NCBI GenBank assembly: GCA_032164295.1
Contig: JAJHTX010000019.1
Span: forward strand, 1 to 30,789
Origin: Inonotus obliquus
Lineage: Eukaryota; Basidiomycota; Agaricomycetes; Hymenochaetales; Hymenochaetaceae
Length of the DNA: 30,789 nucleotides
Direction: 5' to 3'
Under the pieces are notes generated by a model. The model worked only from the letters and a program-made list of their open reading frames with translations, was not told the origin of the DNA and did not search any database. This document shows positions 8,023 through 15,958 of this stretch, piece after piece (position 1 is the stretch's first letter; each line of letters opens with the position of its first letter). A program made the translations under genes and the position numbers.

Positions 8023-8484
8023 TTAATTATTTCCTTTTCTAGGGATTACTATAACAAATTTTACTGAATAATATTCACCTTCTTTAACTTCCGGTGCTTT
8101 TTTCAGTATTTCTTTTTCGTATCTTTTAGTAAACAAACTAGCTTCTTTAGCTATTCCGTGTTTACTTATTTTTGGTGAATAAACTAAGTGAATGTAACTG
8201 GTGTATGATTTGTGTTTAAAAAGATTATCTGTTGTGATAAATGTAAACCAATCAACTAAATATAATCTAATGTTAATACTTTTTAAGTTATAAAAATTAT
8301 CCTCTAATAATTTAGTAATATGTTCTGGAGCATATTTAGAATTAATTAGTTGAAAATAAGAGAAAACCCAAGAAACTAGTTCTGTTACTGTAATATAATT
8401 AAAATCACCGAGAGTGTAAAACTCTAACTCAAATTCATTTTGTTTTTTATATATTTTTAATAGTGTAATTTTTCTTCTGTTCAT
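8023..8484 (-). CDS. 153-aa hypothetical protein
   Basis: ATG start and TAA stop. It is soluble-looking and rich in aromatic and charged residues, with no membrane helix or signal peptide. There is no recognised motif; the C-terminus KKAPEVKEGEYY, ending IVIPRKGNN, has a truncated relative at 6929-7162 on the other strand. About 65 nt upstream, on the coding strand, is TAATCTTTTTCTAGTT, a variant of the motif seen before other minus-strand ORFs in this block. It is the last ORF of the 13953-8023 minus-strand series. A plasmid-derived origin is inferred from context only. Confidence 0.6.
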   Translation of the reverse strand: MNRRKITLLKIYKKQNEFELEFYTLGDFNYITVTELVSWVFSYFQLINSKYAPEHITKLLEDNFYNLKSINIRLYLVDWFTFITTDNLFKHKSYTSYIHLVYSPKISKHGIAKEASLFTKRYEKEILKKAPEVKEGEYYSVKFVIVIPRKGNN

Positions 8485-8674
8485 GCTTTTTTTTTAATAA
8501 TTTTAAACTCCAATGATTTATTCTAAACCATAGAAACTATTTTCTATAACTAGAAAAAGATTAGCGCAAAAATAGTATCAAATTTGTTTTAATGCTATAT
8601 TACTTATTGTAAAATTTAATAGGGTTAACGTTATCTCTACACCTTTTAGTTTTAAATAACAATAAAGGGTTAAC

Positions 8675-9052
8675 TTAGTCAATCAAATTGTCAAATTCAT
8701 CACAAGAAATAAATTTGTAATTAAAAACAATATCTAAACCAAAACCATATTTAACAAAATCAATTTTATTAGTAAAATCATTAATTCTATTACTATGGAA
8801 AAATATTAGATCATAAAGATTAGAATCTAAATAGATCGGAATATTGTGAAGAGTATAACTTGGTCTATTTTTAACTATATTGTTACTAATAATACGATAA
8901 TGTTTGTTACCGAAATTATTCACAATTCCACAAGAAATTACTTTAATCTGTAGTAGGATACAATAATCCATAGCTATTGATTTAATATCCACGATATCAT
9001 CAATAACAAAGTTATGGTTATCCAAATCTTTTACAGTATCAAAAAATTTCAT
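8675..9052 (-). CDS. 125-aa ORF, C-terminal continuation of the 702-aa ORF frame
   Basis: This ORF begins MKFFDTVKDLDNHNF and ends CDEFDNLID. The same reading frame stays open far upstream of its ATG and joins, through one TAA (9359-9361) and one TAG (9440-9442), to the 702-aa ORF. It is therefore more likely the tail of that gene than a separate gene. It is soluble-looking and has no recognised domain. The start of its antisense strand shares a near-identical 36-bp stretch with 7118-7157. Confidence 0.5.
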   Translation of the reverse strand: MKFFDTVKDLDNHNFVIDDIVDIKSIAMDYCILLQIKVISCGIVNNFGNKHYRIISNNIVKNRPSYTLHNIPIYLDSNLYDLIFFHSNRINDFTNKIDFVKYGFGLDIVFNYKFISCDEFDNLID

Positions 9053-9439
9053 AAAATACTTATGTGGAAAATCATAATTATTAAAATTGTTAACATGATA
9101 ATAATCAGAAAATAGATTAGGGTTAGCACCTGAGCTTTTTATTCTTAATCTGGAATCAGCGTAAGTGGAGTAAGATCTACTAGCTCTCGGTTTATCATTA
9201 AATAAATTTTTAACAATATCCTTACTTTTTACAAAGCTTTTTCTATTTTGAAGGGTACCCGGCGGACCATCAATTAAAGAAGTTGAGTTACTAGCTTCGG
9301 TTTGATTGTTTTCAACAGAAGAGTTTCTTTCTTGAACTCTGTTTAAATATTCAATATTTTAAGGGTCCGAGTCTTCTAACAATCTACCTCTAAGCGCGTT
9401 AGCTAAATCAATTAAGGTACTTAATTCTTTAGTTTCCAC
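9053..9439 (-). other. In-frame open stretch between the 702-aa and 125-aa ORFs, interrupted by one TAA
   Basis: Immediately after the TAG that ends the 702-aa ORF the same frame reads VETKELSTLIDLANALRGR to EDSDP, then TAA (9359-9361), then NIEYLNRVQERNSSVENN, GPPGTLQNRK and YADSRLRIKSSGANP, and runs into MKFFDTV. The frame stays open for about 100 codons after the TAA. Either two nonsense mutations have split one long gene of about 950 codons, or the stops are bypassed. Conservation of the frame across both stops is the observation. Confidence 0.6.
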
Positions 9440-11548
9440 CTACCGACCCTCACTCAATCTATTTCCGAAGTCAGTGAATTTACCAATACACTTGAAAGCT
9501 ATTTTAATTGAAAAACAACTTTTACAAGCCCTCGGGTGCCCAAAAGTACGAGCTATGTAAGCATTAGCATCTTTAGCGAAACCAATTTCGTTATTTTTAA
9601 TTTTTTCAGCTATTACGTCCATTAGGCTAGTAATTTTCAAAGTTTCAGGTATTTTTTCATTTAAGTTACAGAGAAAACAGTTTTCTTTACCAATCTCTGC
9701 ATGGTTGTGATCTCTACTTAACAACTTATTGAGATTGGTCCTAGCTACAGTATCTTCAGGTACCTCTGGTTCTAGTCCTCTAGCTTTATTGATTTCCTCC
9801 CAATTCATACCTTCAAATTCAGGATTTAAGAATTGAACCATTCTTTTTTCAGTAGCAAATCTTTCCTCTGGATTAAAATCTTGCGGAGCAGGAGTTGGAG
9901 TAGGTGTTGGAGTAGAAGTAGGAAAAGATTGTGAAGTAGGACTAGTTGGTAATTCCTCAAGATCAGGAACATAGTCTCCTTCTTCTTTTGGAAATGGCAG
10001 AGGTGCAGGTATTCTAGCCTCAGCCAAAGGCAGAGAGTAACCATATTTGAGAAACAATTTCTGTAACTCAGAATGAACCTCTAAATTTCTATATTCTAAA
10101 TAAGCTCTCACTATCTCTCCTTTACCTCTAATCCCTGATTTGTGTCTTAAATAGTCTAATAAGGCATTACCTTCCAGAGTTTGAAGGTCATAATCTATAC
10201 CCATCAAATCATAAGTTTGCGCATCAAATCTACCTGAAAGGGATTTTAGTACCCTTTCCTTAGCTTTTCCTTTAGCCTCTTCAATAAGTCTAGTATTTTC
10301 ACTTGCTTTAGGAGTCTCACTTTCAGCTGTCCCAGTTACAATTAAAGAGCTAGTACCAGAGGGAACCACCACATGAATTGTTGGTATATCACCTTTAGTT
10401 ACATCGGCTTTAGGAGTCTCACTTTCAGCAATACCATGTACGGTTAAAGTGCTAGAAGTAGAGGGATCTCCCACAGGAATAATAGGTATATCACCTTTAG
10501 TTACATCAGCAATTTTAATCTCTGTGGAACCTGTTGGTTCCGGTGAAGGAGAATGGTACTCAAAAGTTCCAAAGGGCCATACTTTTTTCCAAAAATAGTT
10601 TTTAATTGGATTTGGTATGTATGAACCAAGTTTATTTGCACCCTCTTTAGTTTTATCCCTAACTTTTGATATAATTCCATCATCCTCATTTACAGGTCTT
10701 AGACGTGGTTCAGGTATCCAAGAATTCGGATAATCCCCCGGTTGCGTTTGTAAATCTAATCCTCTTGGTCTTGGTCTTCTAGGAGGCGATTCAAACTCTG
10801 AATCTGATTCGTTTACCCAGCTACTGTAATTGGCAAAAGCAATGTAACCACCAACTATAATACCTAAAATAAGAACCCCATAGTAAACATAATTCCAATA
10901 ATTAGTTTTATTTTGCGTTTCAGCACTAGTTAAGGCTTCATCATTATTACCGAAAAGGTTGTAATAACTTTTATCTTTATTTCTATATCTTTCCATTCTC
11001 AATTTATCTAGTTCCTCTAAACGCTTATTTTCCAATTCCGCCCTTCGAATAGCTTCTCTTTCTTTAAACTTTCTAGATTCTTCCTCCTGATATTTATCAA
11101 TAATTTCCTGTAATTTAACATTAGAGTTTTTAATTTTATTTGCTTTTTCAATAGTTTGTGGGTTGGAAATAAATTTATTGTAAATTTTAATAACTAAATT
11201 TTTAGTTTTAGCTATTATATTATCATAGGCTTCAAAGAAATAGTCTATTACACCTTCACTAGCCACAAGCCTGATACCGTAAACTAAACTAAACCAAAAG
11301 GTTACATCATATTGGAAATGAAATATTTTACAAAGTATAGAGTAAGCTAAGGAGAACATAGAAGTATATGCACTCCATTTTAAAAATACTCTAAAGATTA
11401 TTACTATTGGTCTAAATAATCTTATTTTCTCTAAACGGTAAATTAGTAACATCTTTGCGAAAGAAACCCCAGCAGATTTAACTGAGGCAATAAATATTGT
11501 TTTGTTAGATCTAATTTGTTTAATTAGATTTTTAATTGTTTTCATCAT
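9440..11548 (-). CDS. 702-aa membrane / coiled-coil / proline-rich protein with C-terminal cysteine pairs
   Basis: Family not recognised. Domains in order: hydrophobic segments between about 30 and 105; a charged coiled coil at about 135-190 (QEEESRKFKEREAIRRAEL); a membrane helix at about 221-240; a basic/proline-rich stretch (PPRRPRPRG) at 255-262; and two tandem 34-residue repeats at about 347-380 and 381-414, each starting ADVTKGDIP and ending AESETPK. A helical region follows at 420-510, then a Pro/Thr run (TPTPTPTPAP) near 547-555, then a tail with CFLC (624-627) and CKSC (675-678) plus nearby His, which could bind zinc. ATG start; ends in TAG with the same frame open beyond it. The ORFs at 13576-13953 plus 12495-13566 look like a diverged, broken paralogue. 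AATCTTTTTCTGG lies about 55 nt upstream. A membrane-anchored element protein is a guess. Confidence 0.65.
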   Translation of the reverse strand: MMKTIKNLIKQIRSNKTIFIASVKSAGVSFAKMLLIYRLEKIRLFRPIVIIFRVFLKWSAYTSMFSLAYSILCKIFHFQYDVTFWFSLVYGIRLVASEGVIDYFFEAYDNIIAKTKNLVIKIYNKFISNPQTIEKANKIKNSNVKLQEIIDKYQEEESRKFKEREAIRRAELENKRLEELDKLRMERYRNKDKSYYNLFGNNDEALTSAETQNKTNYWNYVYYGVLILGIIVGGYIAFANYSSWVNESDSEFESPPRRPRPRGLDLQTQPGDYPNSWIPEPRLRPVNEDDGIISKVRDKTKEGANKLGSYIPNPIKNYFWKKVWPFGTFEYHSPSPEPTGSTEIKIADVTKGDIPIIPVGDPSTSSTLTVHGIAESETPKADVTKGDIPTIHVVVPSGTSSLIVTGTAESETPKASENTRLIEEAKGKAKERVLKSLSGRFDAQTYDLMGIDYDLQTLEGNALLDYLRHKSGIRGKGEIVRAYLEYRNLEVHSELQKLFLKYGYSLPLAEARIPAPLPFPKEEGDYVPDLEELPTSPTSQSFPTSTPTPTPTPAPQDFNPEERFATEKRMVQFLNPEFEGMNWEEINKARGLEPEVPEDTVARTNLNKLLSRDHNHAEIGKENCFLCNLNEKIPETLKITSLMDVIAEKIKNNEIGFAKDANAYIARTFGHPRACKSCFSIKIAFKCIGKFTDFGNRLSEGR

Positions 11549-11656
11549 TTTTGTTTTGTTTTTATTTATAATTTTATATTCTAAGATTTTATCTTATAAA
11601 AACCAGAAAAAGATTAGTTAGTTTTAGTATTTGGCAAGTACTAACAACTCACCTTG

Positions 11657-11899
11657 TTAAAATAAGGAATAATAATCTAATACTGTGTTTATAATAAAAT
11701 ATAGTTTCATTCCTTCTTGAATAAGCAACATAAAAAGTATGTTGATCACAGATAAAGTATAATAACGATACTCGGAAGGAATATATTTACCTGAGTATAG
11801 TTGAACTAGCACATATATTAAATATAAACAAGCACCCATTACACCAAATATGTATAATGCGATTAAACAATATCCTATTAACATAATTAGCAGTTTCAT
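11657..11899 (-). CDS. 80-aa small membrane protein
   Basis: ATG start, 80 codons. Two hydrophobic segments, at about residues 3-35 (LLIMLIGYCLIALYIFGVMG) and 46-75, are separated by a short polar loop (SGKYIPSEYRYY). It is not recognised. It lies between the 357-codon and 702-codon minus-strand ORFs. About 48 nt upstream of its ATG is AGATCTTTTCTGG on the coding strand, like the motif before the 702-aa ORF, which suggests a shared expression signal. It is probably a small inner-membrane protein of the same element. Confidence 0.55.
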   Translation of the reverse strand: MKLLIMLIGYCLIALYIFGVMGACLYLIYVLVQLYSGKYIPSEYRYYTLSVINILFMLLIQEGMKLYFIINTVLDYYSLF

Positions 11900-12076
11900 T
11901 TATTTTTATTTATTTAAGTTTTCAAATCTAAGGTTTATGTGATCACACCAGAAAAGATCTGTCAGCTAACTTATTTTACACAAATTTGTTTTTAATTTTA
12001 CAAACAAAAAAAGTTATTTTCAAAAGTTTAATAAGAAAAAAACATGAAAACAAAAGTTATTAACTTAAAATAAAAA

Positions 12077-12250
12077 GTGACATTTGCTAAATTTAGAGAT
12101 TGAATCTATAATTTTTATAGCTTTAGTTCAATTAGTTCTCAATTTGTTTCATTTTTTACACAAATCATTTTAGAAACTGAAAAATTTGTGGTTAACTTAG
12201 GTAGAGCTACAGTTATAGTTAAATCTAACAGAGGTGAAATTAACTCTTAA
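12077..12250 (+). pseudogene. Short plus-strand coding fragment
   Basis: A frame of 57 codons beginning at GTG, with one UGA that must be read as Trp, giving VTFAKFRDWIYNFYSFSS and then ILETEKFVVNLGRATVIVKS to a TAA. The composition is protein-like but no family is recognised. It lies alone between minus-strand ORFs and is probably the remnant of a longer gene. The other bases of 11900-12494 hold nothing recognised. Confidence 0.3.
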
Positions 12251-12494
12251 GTAGAATTAACCTTTAATAATCTTAAATTAATTTAACGCTAAAAAAATGT
12301 TAAGTTTAAAAATTTTTATCTCGTTTTTATTGAATGAGACGAAGAAACAAATAGATAAAATTTAAATAAAACCATACGGAACAATAATTATGGTTTTGAT
12401 AATAATGGTTAATATATAAAAACTTATATAGCTAATCAAGTTTAGTTTTAGGGTTTAAATTGTGCCGGTTTATTGCCCTTGTAGTCATAAGATG

Positions 12495-13566
12495 TTATAT
12501 AATACTTAAACAATATAAGAGACAGGAGAGTTTAGTAATATATTTATAGGTATAAGAATTATTTATTTCATCTTGAACTGCCTCCCGTAGAAGGCACAAA
12601 CAAAATTCCGGATCTAAATTAGCTTGATATAAAACAGGTGAAGTTTGAGATTGTACACCCAAAGGATCACCTTGAGTGATAGCTGATGGAGCATTCTCAA
12701 CTACAGCTTGCGGAACATCTTGGAAAGAAGGATTCAAACCTAAAGCCGAAGATGCACTAGACGAACCATTAGACAAAGGAGCTGGTAGTCCGAATAGGTC
12801 GCTAGCTGGTAACTCAGGGACAGGTAGATTGTTTTCTCTAAGAGTTCTAATCATTTCATTGATCCCTAGTCTAGTTTGAGCCTCATCAGCTATTCTGTGT
12901 GCTCTTAATTCAATATACTCTTGCCAGGGTTCCGGTAACGGTCGAAGCGGAGAGTGGTTGCTTGAATGTAATGCAACCGAACTTTGTTCGGGACTTGTTA
13001 AATTAACCACAGCTTGTGGAGAAAGTTGTCCGAAACTAGACGGTTCATGTGACGGAGAGTCTGGAAGTCTAAGAGCTAAAGCTCTTTCTATAACCTCAGA
13101 CTCTGTTAAGGGTTTAGGTCCCGCTGTGTTTCTAGGAGTCATCTCTGTTAAAGGAACATTTCCCTCATCATTCGGTAAAGTTGGACCTAAGGGCACAACT
13201 CCCTCAGGGTCGCCTGATTTACCAAATGTAGGTAAGTAACCACAGATATAATCAAAACCAGCTTTAATAGCCGATCCTGTTGCAACAATTCCAGTTTTAA
13301 TTGCTGAACCAATTGTTACAATCCCTGTCGAAATAGGAGACCACAAATATATTATTAAGCCTCCAGCAGCTACCACACCCCCCAAACACCGCAAAATATT
13401 GCCAATTGTCTCTAATAAAACTAAATGATTTAGAAGTTTCAGTTTTCTCAGGTTCAGGATCAAAATACTTAATTGGTTGTATTTGTTCACCGTCTCTCAA
13501 GAAGTCGTACCATCTAGATTTAATTCCATTAGAGTAATCCGGTCTAGGAGGTAAATCCTGAATCAT
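12495..13566 (-). CDS. Membrane / proline-serine-rich protein with a frameshift at a G6 run; paralogue of the 702-aa ORF
   Basis: Two overlapping frames belong together. The first begins at ATG 13566 (MIQDLPPRPDYSNGIKSRW) and reaches NWQYFAVFGG. The second continues VVAAGGLIIYLWSPISTGIV to the stop at 12495. They meet at a run of six G on the coding strand (13378-13383), so a one-base indel, real or a sequencing error, is likely. The joined product would have about 357 residues, with one membrane helix, then a Pro/Ser-rich region (SPSHEPSSFGQLSPQ), a helical part (YIELRAHRIADEAQTRLG) and LPVPELPASD. Helix placement and the YIELR and LP-rich parts parallel residues 216-245 and 483-520 of the 702-aa ORF. 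It is in frame with the upstream 125-aa ORF across TAA ATC TTT AAA ATG, so the two may once have been one gene. Confidence 0.6.
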
Positions 13567-13575
13567 TTTAAAGAT

Positions 13576-13953
13576 TTATCTATATTGTCTATAGAAACCA
13601 CCATCAGGATATTCAACTGGAGTTTTCGGGTGTTTAGGAACACTTCTTAAACCGTTCTCTGCCACATTTATCAGGTAATCTAAAAATCTAGCAACTGTAT
13701 CTGTATACGTAATTTTTAGCATACTACAAAAGTCTAGCAGCCAACCTGTTAATAACTGTGCAGTAATAACTGGAGTATTAAAATAGAAAATCCAGGCAAA
13801 CATTATTAAGTTAAATAATGTAAAACCTCTCATTAACCATTTAAAGGCACCACCTATTAAACTTAAAACAAATAAAACTTTGGGTGTTATAAATCTATCA
13901 AGTTTACTAAAAACAAGTATACTCCAAAAGAAGTTTTTAAGATTAGTTTTCAA
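13576..13953 (-). CDS. 125-aa membrane protein, probable N-terminal part of the split paralogue
   Basis: It starts at TTG 13953, because a TAA lies four codons further upstream; the true start could be missing. Hydrophobic helices lie at about residues 25-60 (VLFVLSLIGGAFKWLM) and 62-80, followed by a soluble tail ending VEYPDGGFYRQYR. The pattern KLDRFITPKVL then GAFKWL resembles RLEKIRLFRPIVI then FLKWSA in the 702-aa ORF (about residues 38-60). Its 5' edge abuts the 95-bp repeated leader exactly (13951), so the N-terminus was probably cut by recombination at that repeat. The stop TAA (13576-13578) is in frame with the next ORF's ATG. Confidence 0.55.
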   Translation of the reverse strand: MKTNLKNFFWSILVFSKLDRFITPKVLFVLSLIGGAFKWLMRGFTLFNLIMFAWIFYFNTPVITAQLLTGWLLDFCSMLKITYTDTVARFLDYLINVAENGLRSVPKHPKTPVEYPDGGFYRQYR

Positions 13954-14085
13954 CGCAGAAAAGCATTACTCTCCAATTAGGATGAAATAACATCTGCAGT
14001 AGTAATTGTTGGCGCTGACGCTGGAAGTGGTTTCCAGTAGACTCAAGTGGACACTCGTTTTGCAAGTTGTAGACTGCAAGCTTTT
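13951..14085 (+). repeat. Conserved structured leader element, copy 1
   Basis: Bases 13951-14045 match 28273-28367 with a single difference over 95 bp, a degree of conservation unlike anything else repeated here. Similarity continues more weakly to the start codon of the downstream ORF. Predicted stems: ATTACT 13965-13970 with AGTAAT 14001-14006, enclosing GATG/CATC; CTGGAA 14021-14026 with TTCCAG 14032-14037; TTGCA 14060-14064 with TGCAA 14075-14079. It is much richer in GC than its surroundings. Likely a functional RNA leader or replication/recombination site of the element; no known RNA family was recognised. Confidence 0.75.
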
Positions 14086-14338
14086 CGGAATGTAAAAACA
14101 AAATAAATTATAGTTTAAAAACTAAATATTACCAGTAATATCTCATCCTGTAAAAGTAAGTTAACTATTCCTTATGTTTTATTATTGTTAATTCTTTTTA
14201 TTTCTTTATACCTATTTTATATTAACTAGAATAGAGCATAAGAGAATACAAATTACTTTTTTATTGTTTAGATTTCTAAACAGAGATAGCTCTTACATAA
14301 TAAGAAGAGTTTTTATTTTTTACATTAAATTTTTTTAT

Positions 14339-15958
14339 ATGAAAAGACACGATATTTTATTTAGATCACCTGAGGTGACTAATCCATTAATTAGAAGAAA
14401 TATTCTAAACTTCTTCAAAAGAACTAACTTGTTGAAAAGTAGTTTCATTAAATTAAGTATAAGCTTAAACAGCGGAAAGGAAGTGACTATATTAGTTAAA
14501 GATTCCTTTATAAATAGAACAGTTAAAGAGGAAATTAATACTTTAATTCGAAATCTTATTGATTCTTTAGCTATAAACAATATATCTTTAAAAACTAGAG
14601 ATAGGATAACTATTTTTTATACTGAATCAGACTCTGAGAGTTATTTTAACTACCAAAATAGTTTTAAAGCATACGGTAGAAGATTTTACTCTTCTCTCAG
14701 AAGAACCAGCTTAGCTAGAAGATTTTATTCTTCTCAAGCTTCTAACTCTGTATTTAAGTTTATTAATTTAGCTTACCCCATTTCAGTTTCTGATTTTAAT
14801 TTAACCGAAATAACTAAACAGTTTATAACTGAATTGAAAGGTTTAAATTACGTATCTGTAATCGCTACAAATAATTTCTTATTAAGTTTATTATTAAATG
14901 GATTAATTATATTTATATTTTCGTTTATTTTAAATTTTATTTTATTTTATTCAGTTACGCTGAATTTATTTGGTGTAAATATGAAGGCAAAATTTATTAA
15001 TAAATTTAATGATAATAGACATTTATATATTATTATACCATTTATGGTTAGTTTTTTGATTATTAATTATTTAAGTTCTAGTATTATATTACTTGATAAT
15101 GTTAAGGTAATTGTTGACCGTGGGGATGGTGAATTAGTCTTTAGCGGTGAATTCATTAAACTATTGATCACTCAATTAGGATCTGCTGCTGTGTTTTCAG
15201 CTAGTGCTAGAATTGCAGCAGGATTAGTTGCTAAATTTGGAAGTAATTTAAGTTTAATGCCTAAGATTGGTGTAATAGGTGCCACTAGTACTGGTTTTAC
15301 AGCAACATATGTTGCTGTTACAAAATATATCCCAACACCTTCAGATGGAGTGTCAGTAAATAGTAAATTTAGAGTTGTATTTGAACTTTCGGATAAAGAC
15401 TCTACTACAGCTAATTTACTTAAAAATGAAGAAGGAAAAGCTATTATTAATAAGTGGTTGAATGATTCTGGTTTATCTAAAATAAATCAAGTATCTAGTT
15501 ATACAGTTAACAAAACAAATGACTCACAAGAAATCTTTGTAAAAATGAATAAAGCTGAAAGTTCTCGTGTAGTAGAAGAGTTAGAAAGAACAAATCCTAA
15601 TTGGTTCGATAATTTTATTAACAGTCCTTTAGAAAAAGGGGATTTATTAAATTCGCCTTTCCTTCAATCAATTAATGAATTAATTCAAGTTAATTTATTA
15701 CTTCACTTTATTATTTTATATTTACTTATTATGTTAGTTTTTATTTTTAGTTGTAAAGTTATTATTGATAATAATATTAATTTTGATAAAACTTTAAGTT
15801 TTCCTTTAGGGAAATATATTCACAAATTTTTAAATTTTTATGTTAATATTTGGAGAAAAACTGCTAATTTTTGGATTTTTTTTATATTATTTTGTTTAAT
15901 AATTTTTAATTGTGGAATAGTAATTTCTTTATATAATATATTATCTGTGATACAATAA
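14339..15958 (+). CDS. 539-aa membrane protein with N-terminal RRFYSS module, plasmid-like
   Basis: I chose the ATG at 14339 because the same ATGAAAAGACACGA start is kept in the copies at 28686 and, with a small change, 25507; a TTG 25 codons upstream is also in frame. Domains by residue from this ATG: a charged alpha/beta N-terminal module (1-110); two Arg-Arg-Phe-Tyr-Ser-Ser motifs at 114-119 and 127-132; a membrane segment at about 180-207; another at about 231-252; a Gly/Ala-rich hydrophobic part at about 275-325; a polar domain at 340-435; and C-terminal helices at about 452-475 and 510-535. RXFYS resembles the cleavage site of mitochondrial presequences. The module at 110-175 also precedes the polymerase pseudogene at the right end. 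The C-terminal half is duplicated at 3760-4288. No enzyme motif is seen; a structural or terminal-protein-linked role is inference. Confidence 0.7.
   Translation: MKRHDILFRSPEVTNPLIRRNILNFFKRTNLLKSSFIKLSISLNSGKEVTILVKDSFINRTVKEEINTLIRNLIDSLAINNISLKTRDRITIFYTESDSESYFNYQNSFKAYGRRFYSSLRRTSLARRFYSSQASNSVFKFINLAYPISVSDFNLTEITKQFITELKGLNYVSVIATNNFLLSLLLNGLIIFIFSFILNFILFYSVTLNLFGVNMKAKFINKFNDNRHLYIIIPFMVSFLIINYLSSSIILLDNVKVIVDRGDGELVFSGEFIKLLITQLGSAAVFSASARIAAGLVAKFGSNLSLMPKIGVIGATSTGFTATYVAVTKYIPTPSDGVSVNSKFRVVFELSDKDSTTANLLKNEEGKAIINKWLNDSGLSKINQVSSYTVNKTNDSQEIFVKMNKAESSRVVEELERTNPNWFDNFINSPLEKGDLLNSPFLQSINELIQVNLLLHFIILYLLIMLVFIFSCKVIIDNNINFDKTLSFPLGKYIHKFLNFYVNIWRKTANFWIFFILFCLIIFNCGIVISLYNILSVIQ

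Noticed and set aside
12676..13239. Plus-strand ORFs opposite the 357-codon minus-strand ORF
   Set aside because: They are antisense shadows; the minus-strand frame has the domain pattern shared with the 702-aa ORF.
13951..14085. Hammerhead or other known ribozyme in the conserved leader
   Set aside because: The core sequences CUGANGA and GAAA are not present in the right order; left as an unclassified structured element.
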